From NCBI GenBank assembly GCA_903840355.1, contig CAIMFJ010000001.1:1-64000 (forward strand): DNA of 64,000 nucleotides, read 5' to 3'. Shown here piece by piece: positions 9,935 through 18,194 of this stretch. A program made the translations under genes and the position numbers. Within the stretch, counting starts at the first letter, position 1; every line of letters starts with the position of its first letter. The notes below the pieces were generated by a model. That model was given only the letters and a program-made list of their open reading frames with translations, had not been told where the DNA came from and did not search any database. The DNA comes from an uncultured Opitutia bacterium (lineage in GTDB: Bacteria; Verrucomicrobiota; Verrucomicrobiia; Opitutales; UBA953).

Positions 9935-10701
9935 AAGGCAACGAAGCATTCGGCGCCGATCTCCGACCAAAATCAGGGGCACACTATATTTCCATACTCG
10001 AGACCGGCTGCCAGGAACTCGAAGCGCTCGTGAAGCTCATCGCGGTGCACCACAACGCTTCAATTAGCATAGTTGAACCAAAATCGAGGGCACTCGCAAG
10101 GGCCAGCGAGGAAGCAATCTCCCAGTTGGCATGCATTAAGGCCTGCTCGTTGCTCTTTGACGAGAGAAGGGACGTCGCCTCACTGCAGAACTTCCTCGCC
10201 AAGAATCCGATTGAGAGCAGCAGCGACGACCTGCTTAAGTCAATTAATGAGACGATATCCATCACGCCTGACCTAACCAAGGAGAATCACTTTATCGCAA
10301 TACCTCTAAGCATCGACGAAGTGGCAGAAGACAAGGGTCTCAAGGAGATGAACATCGAAGGCACAAAGGAAATTCTTAGCAGGCATAAAAGGATTTGCTC
10401 GGTATTCGAACGGCTCAAAAAACGCTCACAAAAGGTGAAGCTCAAAGAGGCTCGAGACCTATGGCTCGCACACGCATCTCTTGCGTCTAAGGAAATGCGG
10501 TTCGTAGAACACTCTAATCAAATGATATACCACTTTCTGAAGCAGTGCTCGATGGTTCTACGTGTCTCTGTCGAGACCTACAAGCCTGCCGTGTTCGAAA
10601 GAAACGGTCGACACACATGGCATGCAGTGAACACGCTAATTCCCACCTTCAGCTCCTGTCAAAAAGAGCCCAATTCTGAAGAATCAGCTACTGGAGGCTA
10701 A
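9931..10701 (+). CDS. Unknown protein with a possible HEPN motif
   Basis: A 256-residue mainly helical protein, last gene of the hsd operon. The start chosen is the ATG that overlaps the stop of the metallopeptidase gene; a longer frame upstream only repeats that gene in another phase. Arg175 and His181 (RDLWLAH) fit the Rx4-6H signature of HEPN RNases, and the surrounding helices resemble AbiU2-like HEPN proteins, but the match is weak. Codon use is AT-richer than in hsdR. If it is a HEPN nuclease it could act as a back-up suicide function when restriction fails. It ends 8 bp before a convergent gene, with no clear terminator. Confidence 0.78.
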   Translation: MKGNEAFGADLRPKSGAHYISILETGCQELEALVKLIAVHHNASISIVEPKSRALARASEEAISQLACIKACSLLFDERRDVASLQNFLAKNPIESSSDDLLKSINETISITPDLTKENHFIAIPLSIDEVAEDKGLKEMNIEGTKEILSRHKRICSVFERLKKRSQKVKLKEARDLWLAHASLASKEMRFVEHSNQMIYHFLKQCSMVLRVSVETYKPAVFERNGRHTWHAVNTLIPTFSSCQKEPNSEESATGG

Positions 10702-10709
10702 GCATAAGC

Positions 10710-11522
10710 TTAACCTTTTGCCTTCCAATTAAAGGGCCCCGACGCCGACCTAGCCAAGATCGCGCTAGCCGCGGCCGACCAGGAACTAAAGAGGTAGTCT
10801 TGCTTGAATACAAAGGCACCGCCATCAGGACTCAGCACCCCCTCCTTGACTAGATACTGCCGAAGGTTGCGAATACGTTCAGGGATGGCCGGGGTATCCT
10901 CTGTGACGGCAAAGCTACCGGCCTTGACCAGGAAGCCGTTGGGCATCTCCTGCCCCTGGGCTTTCACGCCCTTGGCAGACATCACGAGAAGGTTGCTGGC
11001 GGCCGTGGACTTGGCGGCCGAGCGGGTGAACATGCCGAGGCCGAGCGCCGGGAAGCAAAGAAGCATCTCGGTCAGGAAAGTTTCCGCGTCGGCCATATCG
11101 GACTCGGACATTGACGGTTGATCCGGCTTGTTACCGTTCTCAAGGACGCAGCGCTTCGCATGCCCAGCCAGCTCCACAAGCCTGGACTCGATGTATTGGA
11201 TATGCGCCTTGTTGAGGCTCTCATCCTTGCTCGTGAACGAGACGCACATTGTCCAGAAGTCCTTCTTCACGAAATGACTCTCCAGGCGACCAAGGACGGG
11301 GTCGCCCTCGCCGATGTAGACATGAGGCAAAGCGCTGTCCTCATCCTGCCCCACCAGAACATAGATGCCGGTCCGCTTCAGCTCCTTACGCTTCTTGGCT
11401 TCAGAGAGCAGAGCCCGCGGGAATACCAGCCCATGCCCGGTCCAGTTCGACTTCTCGATAGTACGGACGCCATCGGGGTCACCTTCAGGGAGAAAGATCT
11501 TAAGGCTATACGGGGATGCCAT
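10710..11522 (-). CDS. GIY-YIG nuclease-like protein with DUF4357 domain
   Basis: A 270-residue protein. A GIY-YIG nuclease-like domain is seen at about residues 50-150, with GIY at 52-54 and YIG at 69-71, and a DUF4357 domain lies at the C terminus. The start at MASPYSL was preferred over longer frames because the N-terminal motif (FLPEGDPDGVR, then SNWTG) is how this family usually begins. These proteins occur widely in defence regions, but their function is unproven and they may be DNA-binding more than cleaving. The gene converges on the hsd operon and is divergent from the replication module. Confidence 0.88.
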   Translation of the reverse strand: MASPYSLKIFLPEGDPDGVRTIEKSNWTGHGLVFPRALLSEAKKRKELKRTGIYVLVGQDEDSALPHVYIGEGDPVLGRLESHFVKKDFWTMCVSFTSKDESLNKAHIQYIESRLVELAGHAKRCVLENGNKPDQPSMSESDMADAETFLTEMLLCFPALGLGMFTRSAAKSTAASNLLVMSAKGVKAQGQEMPNGFLVKAGSFAVTEDTPAIPERIRNLRQYLVKEGVLSPDGGAFVFKQDYLFSSWSAAASAILARSASGPFNWKAKG

Positions 11523-11875
11523 CCGGCAAAGAAACCACCCTGCCGGAATCATGGCAAGCGTCGGGCCGGAGCACCTGAAGGGCAACCCTGCCTTAGGCAC
11601 GTCGTTGTCCGTACAGTCCATTTCTTTGCTATTGCCTGGTTTTCGGAGGCCGGAATCCGCCATAGGAATCCCTCCTCGGGAAAATAATATTCCGACCAGG
11701 CGCCCTCAGTCGCTGGTATATAAACCTCTATTAGGTAAGCCATTACGACCCAACCATCGTTCGCCGGAATTGTCTGTGGATAGGTTGTGGGCACCGATTG
11801 ATTAACTCCCACGCGGGGCCGTGACACTGTGACAGTGTGACGACCAACCCCCGCAAACCCGGCCATACACACCCT
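11523..11875. other. Divergent control region, possible replication origin
   Basis: This non-coding stretch separates the GIY-YIG gene from the replication module. It holds a single DnaA-box-like site on the minus strand (TGTGGATAG at 11775-11783, one mismatch to the complement of TTATCCACA), an AT-rich patch around 11690-11720, and the palindrome listed separately. A lone DnaA-like box is weak evidence, but the combination with a palindrome upstream of primase and ATPase genes makes an origin or a control region plausible. Confidence 0.4.
11820..11842. repeat. 23-bp palindrome, left copy
   Basis: The core is ACACTGT-G-ACAGTGT (11824-11838), a perfect 7-bp inverted repeat around one base, with CGTG before it and GACG after it. 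The same 23 bp occurs once more at 15948-15970 in the opposite orientation with a single mismatch. It sits about 35 bp upstream of the first gene of the replication module, so it could be an operator or a replication initiator binding site. Confidence 0.75.
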
Positions 11876-13024
11876 ATGAAGTCCAAGCGCAAGACCCCCT
11901 CCCCCTCCATTCATCTCCAGGCCAAGCTGAAGCCCAAAGCCCTGTCCGCGTCGAGACTCACGACCAACGCATCCGCCACGACGCCGGCGACGAGTGCGAA
12001 GACGGCGGCGGGGACGGTGGCGGAGACGGCGGCAACATCTGCCGCGTCGTCAACGACATCAACATCGATATCGGCATCGACGTCGACATCCTCGCAACCG
12101 ACAACATCTGATCAGAAACCGAAGCCCACCCGCGAAAACATTAGCGGCACCGGCTCGAGCCTCAGCCAGATGCTCTCGAACTTCCCCGAGATCGTCGGCC
12201 ACGATGAGTACGATTTCCGCGGACTGGCGGACCAGAATGAGATGGCGGTCGCCAATAACTATGAAATTTGCCGCGAAGCGATTCGGCAGTCCTTGCTGCG
12301 CATACCGGCCCTGTACTCCCAGGCGCTCGCTGACACCTTGGCCGAGGTGCTCCGCTCGGAGCCAGCTCTCATCGTATTGCCGGCCGAGCACGGCGACATG
12401 CACTACTTCAGTTCGATGTCTGAAGCCTTGTGCATCTGGCAGGCCTGCGCCCCCGGCACCCCCTTGCCACCGCCTTTTCCGAGCATCATCGACAAGGTCC
12501 GTGAATACCGCAGCAAAGAACACTATGAGCCCGCGGTTGGCGTCGAACTCATGCAAGGACCGGTCTACGTCAAATCCGAGGCCAGCCAGCGAATCTCCAA
12601 GACCTTCCTGGTCCACGTGCCCATCGTCGGAGACATGGCTAGGCTGAATGACGCGTCCAGACAGATCGAGAAAGCCATCCAGGCCTCCGGACTACTTAAC
12701 AACAACGGGGGCGGCCGAGAACCTACGCATGTCCTTGCAATGGGCTACTACCGGCTAAGTCAGGGCAACAAGCACACGAAGGCGCGGCTTTGGTACAAGG
12801 ACAAGCTCCGCAAGGACGACGAGGGGGTCACCCCCTTCGGGAGGAAAATCTATGAGGTGGCGATCGACGGCAAAGAAGAGTCTCCTTCGGAGCCGGCATG
12901 GTCGGATGGCGTCAGCCGCATCGAGGAATTGGTGATGCCGCTCGCGAATCGGCTCATGCAGCTTGTCGCCTACGGACTGATCAAACCTACGCCCAAGGAA
13001 GACGATATGGCTGATGGGGCTTAA
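11876..13024 (+). CDS. Unknown protein, first gene of the replication module
   Basis: A 382-residue protein that I do not recognise. The first 85 residues or so are basic and then very rich in Ser, Thr and Ala, so they are probably disordered; the DNA there is a near-repeat of ACR and TCR codons. From about residue 90 a folded domain follows, with no motif I can assign. An upstream GTG at 11837 lies inside the palindrome, so the ATG is preferred. Its place before a helix-turn-helix protein, primase and ATPase, and directly after the palindrome, suggests a replication initiator or regulator that binds the palindrome, but this is only inference. Confidence 0.78.
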   Translation: MKSKRKTPSPSIHLQAKLKPKALSASRLTTNASATTPATSAKTAAGTVAETAATSAASSTTSTSISASTSTSSQPTTSDQKPKPTRENISGTGSSLSQMLSNFPEIVGHDEYDFRGLADQNEMAVANNYEICREAIRQSLLRIPALYSQALADTLAEVLRSEPALIVLPAEHGDMHYFSSMSEALCIWQACAPGTPLPPPFPSIIDKVREYRSKEHYEPAVGVELMQGPVYVKSEASQRISKTFLVHVPIVGDMARLNDASRQIEKAIQASGLLNNNGGGREPTHVLAMGYYRLSQGNKHTKARLWYKDKLRKDDEGVTPFGRKIYEVAIDGKEESPSEPAWSDGVSRIEELVMPLANRLMQLVAYGLIKPTPKEDDMADGA

Positions 13025-13025
13025 T

Positions 13026-13056
13026 TTCGGATAACCCCATAGGGGGGTTATCCGAA
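13026..13056. other. Strong hairpin between the first and second module genes
   Basis: A perfect 13-bp stem (TTCGGATAACCCC and its complement) closes a 5-nt loop, starting two bases after the stop codon of the preceding gene. No T-run follows, so it is not a standard terminator. It may attenuate, protect the mRNA end, or bind a protein as a dyad. Confidence 0.7.
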
Positions 13057-13114
13057 GGCCGAAAAATGGATGCGGGAGGACTTTCGTGAACACTTGCGGA
13101 CGAGAATCCCTCCC

Positions 13115-13462
13115 ATGTCCAACACTGACAAAGCCGGCGCCGTCCCGGCCAACAAAGACGGCACCACCCAGTCCCAGAACATCCGCCCCGAGTGGCTGCG
13201 CCTCCCCAAGCCGGGGCAGCGCTGCCCGGCCTCGGGCCTGTGCCGCTCGTACCTCCACACCCTGGTGCGCGACGGCAAGGTCAAGACGTCGAGCATCCGC
13301 GAGCGCGGCCGCAAGACGGGCATCCGGCTGATCAGCTACGACAGCCTGATGGCCTTCATCGAGAAGGGCGCCCAGCCCGCCGTGGAGCCCAAACCCGAGC
13401 CGGCCGAGCAGCCCAAGCCGGCACCCGTCGAGCAGGCCCATCAGGAAGGGGGTGCCCAGTGA
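13115..13462 (+). CDS. Small helix-turn-helix DNA-binding protein
   Basis: A 115-residue protein. Its central part (LRLPKPGQRCPASGLCRSYL, then a basic stretch and GIRLISYDSL) matches the excisionase/MerR-like helix-turn-helix proteins found beside primase genes in verrucomicrobial mobile elements. The last 35 residues are Pro, Glu and Lys repeats and probably disordered. The ATG at MSNTD is chosen because the conserved part starts shortly after; an in-frame ATG lies 15 codons upstream. It may be the excisionase or the regulator of the module. Its stop overlaps the primase GTG start. Confidence 0.82.
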   Translation: MSNTDKAGAVPANKDGTTQSQNIRPEWLRLPKPGQRCPASGLCRSYLHTLVRDGKVKTSSIRERGRKTGIRLISYDSLMAFIEKGAQPAVEPKPEPAEQPKPAPVEQAHQEGGAQ

Positions 13463-14466
13463 TCGCCAACCCCCTGCTCCGCCGGGCGACCTTCTCGGAG
13501 CTCTTCGGGCTCCTGGGCTTGCCGCCCATCAAGGGCACCAGCTGCCCCTGCCCGTTCCACGAAGACAAGAACCCTTCGTGCTCGGTGTTCATCGGGGCCA
13601 ACGGCCACGAGATCGCCAAGTGCTTCAAGGGCTGCTTCTGCGGGGACGTCTACGACATGTACGCCCGCGCCTTCCGCTGTGATCGCAAGACGGCCCTCAT
13701 GGAGCTCAACCATAAGCTCGGCATCGCGATTGCGACTTTCCAGCTGGACCGCCCCCTCCATGAACGCTTCCAGCCGGCCCCTAAGTCGACTCAGCGCGAC
13801 GAGCGCCTTCGCCCCTCCCTTTCCCTGGGCCTGGGCGACAATCGGATGGTAGTAGACCTGTCGACCCTACGACGCATCCACGAGGGCGGCGTCCGGCTGG
13901 CCCTGGAGCGCGGCTTGCTGGGCTTCGGCGATTACATGGGCCGACCGGCCTGGGTCATGAAGGACAGGTCCGGAATGCTGATGCAGGCTAGGCGGCTGGA
14001 CGGCAGGACCTGGTTTCGGGACACCAAGGCCATCACCCTGAAGGGATCCGACGCCAATCACCTGCTCGGGGTGCAAGAGGCCGCCGAGGCCGACCTGCTC
14101 TTCGTCTGCGAGGGCGGGCCCGACATGCTGGCCGCCCATGCCCTGGTGCACGAGATGGCCCTACTGAAGGCCGCCGATCCGTTAAGAATCGCCGTGACCG
14201 GTCTGATGGGGGCGTCCATGCGTCCCCGCCGGGCGACCCTGGCCGGCCTGAAGGCCAAGCGGGTGGTCATCTGGTCCCATGCCGACGAGGCGGGCCGTGA
14301 CGGTGCCAAGGAGTGGAAGCGCTGCTTCTGGTCCAAGGACCGGACGGTCGATATCATCGCGGCCGACGAAATCCTCGCCGGCCTGAAGGACCTGAACGAC
14401 GTGGTGTCGGCGGAGGGCGGCCTGGCCGCGATCATCAAGAAGCTCATGGAGGTGCGCCATGGCTGA
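13459..14466 (+). CDS. DnaG-like primase, CHC2 zinc finger plus TOPRIM
   Basis: A 335-residue primase-like protein. The CHC2-type zinc finger uses Cys29/Cys31, His34, Cys55, Cys59 and Cys61 (PCPFHED then KCFKGCFCGD). A TOPRIM domain follows with the acidic motif VCEGGPDM near 217-224 and later HADEAG. The start is a GTG that overlaps the stop of the upstream gene (GTGA), with AAGGGGG just before it; the longer frame upstream would overlap that whole gene. It probably primes replication of the element. It is shorter than chromosomal DnaG and lacks its helicase-binding domain; the following ATPase probably supplies that function. Confidence 0.9.
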   Translation: MIANPLLRRATFSELFGLLGLPPIKGTSCPCPFHEDKNPSCSVFIGANGHEIAKCFKGCFCGDVYDMYARAFRCDRKTALMELNHKLGIAIATFQLDRPLHERFQPAPKSTQRDERLRPSLSLGLGDNRMVVDLSTLRRIHEGGVRLALERGLLGFGDYMGRPAWVMKDRSGMLMQARRLDGRTWFRDTKAITLKGSDANHLLGVQEAAEADLLFVCEGGPDMLAAHALVHEMALLKAADPLRIAVTGLMGASMRPRRATLAGLKAKRVVIWSHADEAGRDGAKEWKRCFWSKDRTVDIIAADEILAGLKDLNDVVSAEGGLAAIIKKLMEVRHG

Positions 14467-15889
14467 GGAGTTCGAACATCAACCCTTCCCCACGCACCTG
14501 TTGCCCCCGAAGGTCCGGGCGATGGCCGAGGCCGTGGAGGCCTACACGACCACCGGGCACGACATGCCCGGCGCCATCGCGGCTTCCGCCCTCAACTGCA
14601 CCATCGGCGGCGGGGTCTACGTGAAGGCCAAGGGCGACCCCCAGGTCACCCCGACGACCACCTTCACCGTCGTCGTGGGGGTGAGCGGCGGCGGCAAGAG
14701 CATGGTCGGCAAGCTGCTGCTGGAAGCGATCGAGGTCGAACAGCAGCGCCTGCAGGAAGAATTCCGGAAGAGCACCCTGCCGGTCATGAGGGCCCGGTTG
14801 ATGGAGATCGAAGACGAGCTCAAGCGTCTGGAACGGGAAGGCAGCCGGCCCCGCAAGGGCCAGGCCGACGATCCCGATGCCAGGCGCAACCGACGCACCG
14901 AGCTCCTCGGGCTCAAAGACCAGCTCGAGTTCGCCTTGGATTGCCCGCAGATGATCAGCGAGGACCTGACCGTCCAGGTCTTGGTCCGCATCCTCAACGC
15001 CAACAAGTCGCGGCTCATCCTGCTTTCGACCGACGCGCGGGAGACCATCAACAACATCATGGGCCGCTACAACAACGGCAAGCCGGACGACAGCCTGCTG
15101 CTCAAGGCCTTCTCGGGGGAGTCCTACAACTTCTCCCGCCGGGGCCAGGGCAAGCTGATCGAGACCCTCAACGTCCAGAAGATGGCCGTCTCGAGCCTGC
15201 TGATGCTGCAGCCGGATATCGCCGAGGAGATGGTCGAGAGCGAGGGCCTGCAGGGCAGCGGCTACCTGCAGCGCACGCTCTTCGCCTGGACCGACAACCA
15301 TCCTGGACGCGCCACCCTCAGCAAGCCCATCCCGGGCGAGGTCAAGGAGGCCTACGACCAGCTTATCACCACGCTCCTGCGGACCTACTACTGGTCCGAC
15401 CCCAGGGTGCACTTCACCCTGTCGACGGAGGCCGACGAGGCGATCAAGGCCTACAAGCTGGCCAAGCAGATCGCGGGCGGGGACGGCTCCCACCCCATGT
15501 GGACGTTCCAGACCCGCGACGCCGAGCTCGTGATCCGTATCTCGGCCGGGTTGCACGCCGGCCTCCACGAGGACAAGTCCCACGAGGTCGAGATCTCCCT
15601 GGAGACAGTCCAGGCCGCCATGCAGATCATGGACTGGTACAGCCGGTTCCGGATGATGATCGCCGACAAGATGGCGGACAAGAGCGGCGACAAGGTCATG
15701 ACCAAGCTCCGGGACCTCGCCACGCTGTTCCCGAACGGCTTCAGCTGCCGGGAAGCCCAGCGCAAGCGCATCGCCGGCATGCACAAGGGCAAGGACGCCG
15801 TGCAGGCCATCCTGGACCAGAAGGTGAAGGACGGCGTGCTGCAGCCGACCGAAGACGACCCGCCAAGGTACAAGTTCGCCCTCCGCTAG
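14459..15889 (+). CDS. DUF3987 P-loop ATPase, probable replicative helicase
   Basis: A 476-residue DUF3987 family protein. The Walker A motif GVSGGGKS lies at about 74-81. A charged helical insert covers about 95-145, and a C-terminal winged-helix-like region runs from about 420. The family occurs in mobile elements next to primase genes and is thought to act in replication, as a helicase or initiator, though this is little tested. It overlaps the primase gene by eight bases and ends the operon, with a terminator just downstream. Confidence 0.88.
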   Translation: MAEEFEHQPFPTHLLPPKVRAMAEAVEAYTTTGHDMPGAIAASALNCTIGGGVYVKAKGDPQVTPTTTFTVVVGVSGGGKSMVGKLLLEAIEVEQQRLQEEFRKSTLPVMRARLMEIEDELKRLEREGSRPRKGQADDPDARRNRRTELLGLKDQLEFALDCPQMISEDLTVQVLVRILNANKSRLILLSTDARETINNIMGRYNNGKPDDSLLLKAFSGESYNFSRRGQGKLIETLNVQKMAVSSLLMLQPDIAEEMVESEGLQGSGYLQRTLFAWTDNHPGRATLSKPIPGEVKEAYDQLITTLLRTYYWSDPRVHFTLSTEADEAIKAYKLAKQIAGGDGSHPMWTFQTRDAELVIRISAGLHAGLHEDKSHEVEISLETVQAAMQIMDWYSRFRMMIADKMADKSGDKVMTKLRDLATLFPNGFSCREAQRKRIAGMHKGKDAVQAILDQKVKDGVLQPTEDDPPRYKFALR

Positions 15890-15894
15890 GCACA

Positions 15895-15926
15895 GGCCCG
15901 GAAGACCTAGGTTTTCCGGGCCTTTT
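15895..15926 (+). terminator. Rho-independent terminator of the replication module
   Basis: A 9-bp stem (GGCCCGGAA and TTCCGGGCC), with a self-complementary ACCTAGGT in the loop, is followed by TTTT. It begins six bases after the stop of the DUF3987 gene. Confidence 0.88.
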
Positions 15927-15947
15927 CGCGTCCAACGTCGTCCGACC

Positions 15948-15970
15948 CGTCACACTGTCACAGCGTCACG
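15948..15970. repeat. 23-bp palindrome, right copy
   Basis: The reverse complement matches 11820-11842 at 22 of 23 positions; the single difference falls in one arm and makes this palindrome imperfect (ACACTGT-C-ACAGCGT). It lies just outside the module terminator and about 70 bp beyond the end of rloB. The two copies bracket the four-gene module in inverted orientation. Confidence 0.75.
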
Positions 15971-16038
15971 CCCGCCCGTGGCGAAAACGCACCAGGTGGA
16001 CGGAATCAGCGGACGACTACATACCACCCATGCCTGAC

Positions 16039-16674
16039 TCACTTCAGGACATCAGGATGGAAACGGTCAATCTCACCGACGATGAATTCCGCGAATCCGA
16101 TGCCCTGCAAACCATAGGGATTGGAACGTGGTTGCCGGGCGAGATTGGCCTTCAAGTTGCGAAGGCTACTCTCTGAGACGAAGCCGGGAGGAATCGACCC
16201 TTTCTGGTATCCCTTGATGATCTTCCGGGCCCACTCCAAGCACGCTTCGGAACGACACGGGGACTCGAAATGGCCTGCACTGCCGAAGCGCAGCCACGAC
16301 TGAAAATCCTCCTCGTCCAGGTGCAACGCGAGAAAATCCTCGAAGTTATGGAACGAGAAATAGAAATCAGGGAGACTTTGTCCCTTGTTGATGTAGAGCC
16401 TGGAACAGCCATCGACGTCCCGATGATAAAGATCGAAGTCCGCCCATATGCTGATCTTGGTGTTCCTATTCTCCTTCTTGGCCTTAAGGAAATGTTTCTC
16501 GAGCTGTACGTAATGCCCATTGCCGGCCACGTACTCATCCTTGGTGAAGAACTTAAGCGGCACGCTCCAAACATCAGGGGCTGCCGGAAGCTTATCGAGG
16601 AAGGCCTGCAGGCCTTGGATATAGGCCCGCTCCGAGTACCCCTCGCAGACGATGACATGTCGGACAGTTGGCAC
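16039..16674 (-). CDS. RloB-like TOPRIM protein
   Basis: A 211-residue RloB-like protein. The TOPRIM fold is visible as VCEGYSE near residues 9-15 (catalytic Glu) and ADFD near 78-81 (paired Asp). FHNFEDFLALH follows, the counterpart of the conserved NPCFE block of the family. It lies 5 bp after the ATPase gene on the same strand, so the two should be made together. RloA/RloB pairs were first described inside type I restriction loci, and an hsd operon lies in the same element. The likely role is phage-triggered nuclease action controlled by the ATPase. Confidence 0.85.
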   Translation of the reverse strand: MPTVRHVIVCEGYSERAYIQGLQAFLDKLPAAPDVWSVPLKFFTKDEYVAGNGHYVQLEKHFLKAKKENRNTKISIWADFDLYHRDVDGCSRLYINKGQSLPDFYFSFHNFEDFLALHLDEEDFQSWLRFGSAGHFESPCRSEACLEWARKIIKGYQKGSIPPGFVSESSLRNLKANLARQPRSNPYGLQGIGFAEFIVGEIDRFHPDVLK

Positions 16675-16679
16675 GGATT

Positions 16680-17969
16680 TCAGAGCGCCGGATGGGGAAT
16701 CCCGGAGTAGAGTCCGTCCAGGTATTGTTTGCGGAAGTTGGTGACGTTGCGGATGTCCTCGCCCTCGTCGCGGATGTCAACCAGCCGGCGGGTGATCGTG
16801 CCATTGGCCATGGTCTTGCGTACCAGCGAGACCTCTGAAAGCCGCAGGACGGAATCATCCAGGATGTCCGTGTTATGGGTGCTGAACACGAGCTGCGCCC
16901 CCTTCGGGTTCCGGCTCCGCTTCTTGAAGAGCATGACGATTTCACGCATCAGCAAGGGATGAAGGGAGCACTCCAGCTCATCGATGATCAGAAGGCCGCC
17001 AACATTGAGGGAATGGAGAACCAAACCCATCAACCCGACCAACCGCTGGGTTCCGGCAGATTCATGCTTCGCAAACTCGAATGAGATAACGTTGCCATCC
17101 ACATCCTTGTGCTTGCTGATGGTATGAAATGCATGACGGGTCCCAGCCTGCGCATTAATTTGCATGAAAGTCCCGGAACGAAACGGCTCATTCTGCCCCA
17201 CCTCCTTCTTCAGGATCTCTAGACCGTGGATATCGATGTCGAGCCTACGGACCACATCAACGATTTCCTGAAGTGCCGCATTGCCGTCGCCACCGAGGGA
17301 CGAAGCCAGGATGTTCACTGCGATGACCGGATGTATCCCGGGCTGGTTGCTATCGAAAGAATTAAGCCGGCTGATGTAGCCGAAGGCCACCTTCAGGTCC
17401 GCGCTCAATCCAGAATAGGCGACCCCGATCCGATTCAGGACGGGACGCGTCTGCCTCCCTTCCCCGTCGGAACACTCAACGCGGATGACTTCGGCAAGCT
17501 TCTCAAAGGAATAAGTATCAGAAAGGATAGCTGGCGAAAATTCCGGATTCATCTGATGGATGCGGAAAACATCCTCACCGTCCTTGCTCAATGCCTCTTC
17601 CTTGATCGTTGAAGAATCGAAAACCAAGCGGTAGATGAAACTGCTCTGACCATTCACGAAAGTGAGTTCGAAAGTCGTGTCCTGGAACTTACGGTTCAGC
17701 ATATTCGGGTCGAAGTGCTCGAGGAGATTAGCTTCTCCCCTGACCAGTGCTCCAAGCGTATTGAACGCCTTCAGGATGTTGGTCTTGCCTGAGGCGTTGG
17801 CACCGAAGAATGCCATGCACGGGACTAGGCGCTGCTTTCCGGGGCCATCCAGGAAAGGCATGACTTCCTGCTCCTTGTAACGGTTGGGAGCCTTACCCTC
17901 CCCAAAAGTGAAGTCTAAGCGCAGCTCCAAGATGGATCGGAAATTCCTGATTAAGAATGAAGACAACAT
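16680..17969 (-). CDS. RloA-like ABC-type AAA ATPase
   Basis: A 429-residue ATPase of the SMC/ABC-like AAA_21 group. Walker A is GANASGKT (56-63), Walker B is IIDELE near residue 337 with SLHPLL after it, and STHN forms the switch. It begins with the usual FLIRNFRSI strand. With the RloB-like partner it forms an ATPase-TOPRIM two-gene system, similar in layout to RloA/RloB and to PARIS (AriA/AriB). It is transcribed away from the HNH nuclease gene across a 225-bp gap. The trigger it senses cannot be told from sequence. Confidence 0.9.
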   Translation of the reverse strand: MLSSFLIRNFRSILELRLDFTFGEGKAPNRYKEQEVMPFLDGPGKQRLVPCMAFFGANASGKTNILKAFNTLGALVRGEANLLEHFDPNMLNRKFQDTTFELTFVNGQSSFIYRLVFDSSTIKEEALSKDGEDVFRIHQMNPEFSPAILSDTYSFEKLAEVIRVECSDGEGRQTRPVLNRIGVAYSGLSADLKVAFGYISRLNSFDSNQPGIHPVIAVNILASSLGGDGNAALQEIVDVVRRLDIDIHGLEILKKEVGQNEPFRSGTFMQINAQAGTRHAFHTISKHKDVDGNVISFEFAKHESAGTQRLVGLMGLVLHSLNVGGLLIIDELECSLHPLLMREIVMLFKKRSRNPKGAQLVFSTHNTDILDDSVLRLSEVSLVRKTMANGTITRRLVDIRDEGEDIRNVTNFRKQYLDGLYSGIPHPAL

Positions 17970-18194
17970 GGAATAAGCCCTTGATTGTGAGTTTTTGGCA
18001 GCACCAAGCCGGCCGTCAACATCATATGAGCAAAAAAACTGTTTATATCAAAAGGCCCTCGATTCCTTCCTCAATTCTCGGAATTGAAGGCGTCGGCACC
18101 AATCAGGAGTCGACTGATAAAGTATATCACTTCGTTAAGCTTCTCGGGCGTAGCTCGCCTGGACAGCCGGCCGACGATCTGAAAGCTGCCCTGG

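Noticed and set aside
11775-11783. DnaA-box-like site as proof of a replication origin
   Set aside because: One near-match of nine bases is expected by chance; kept only as supporting context.
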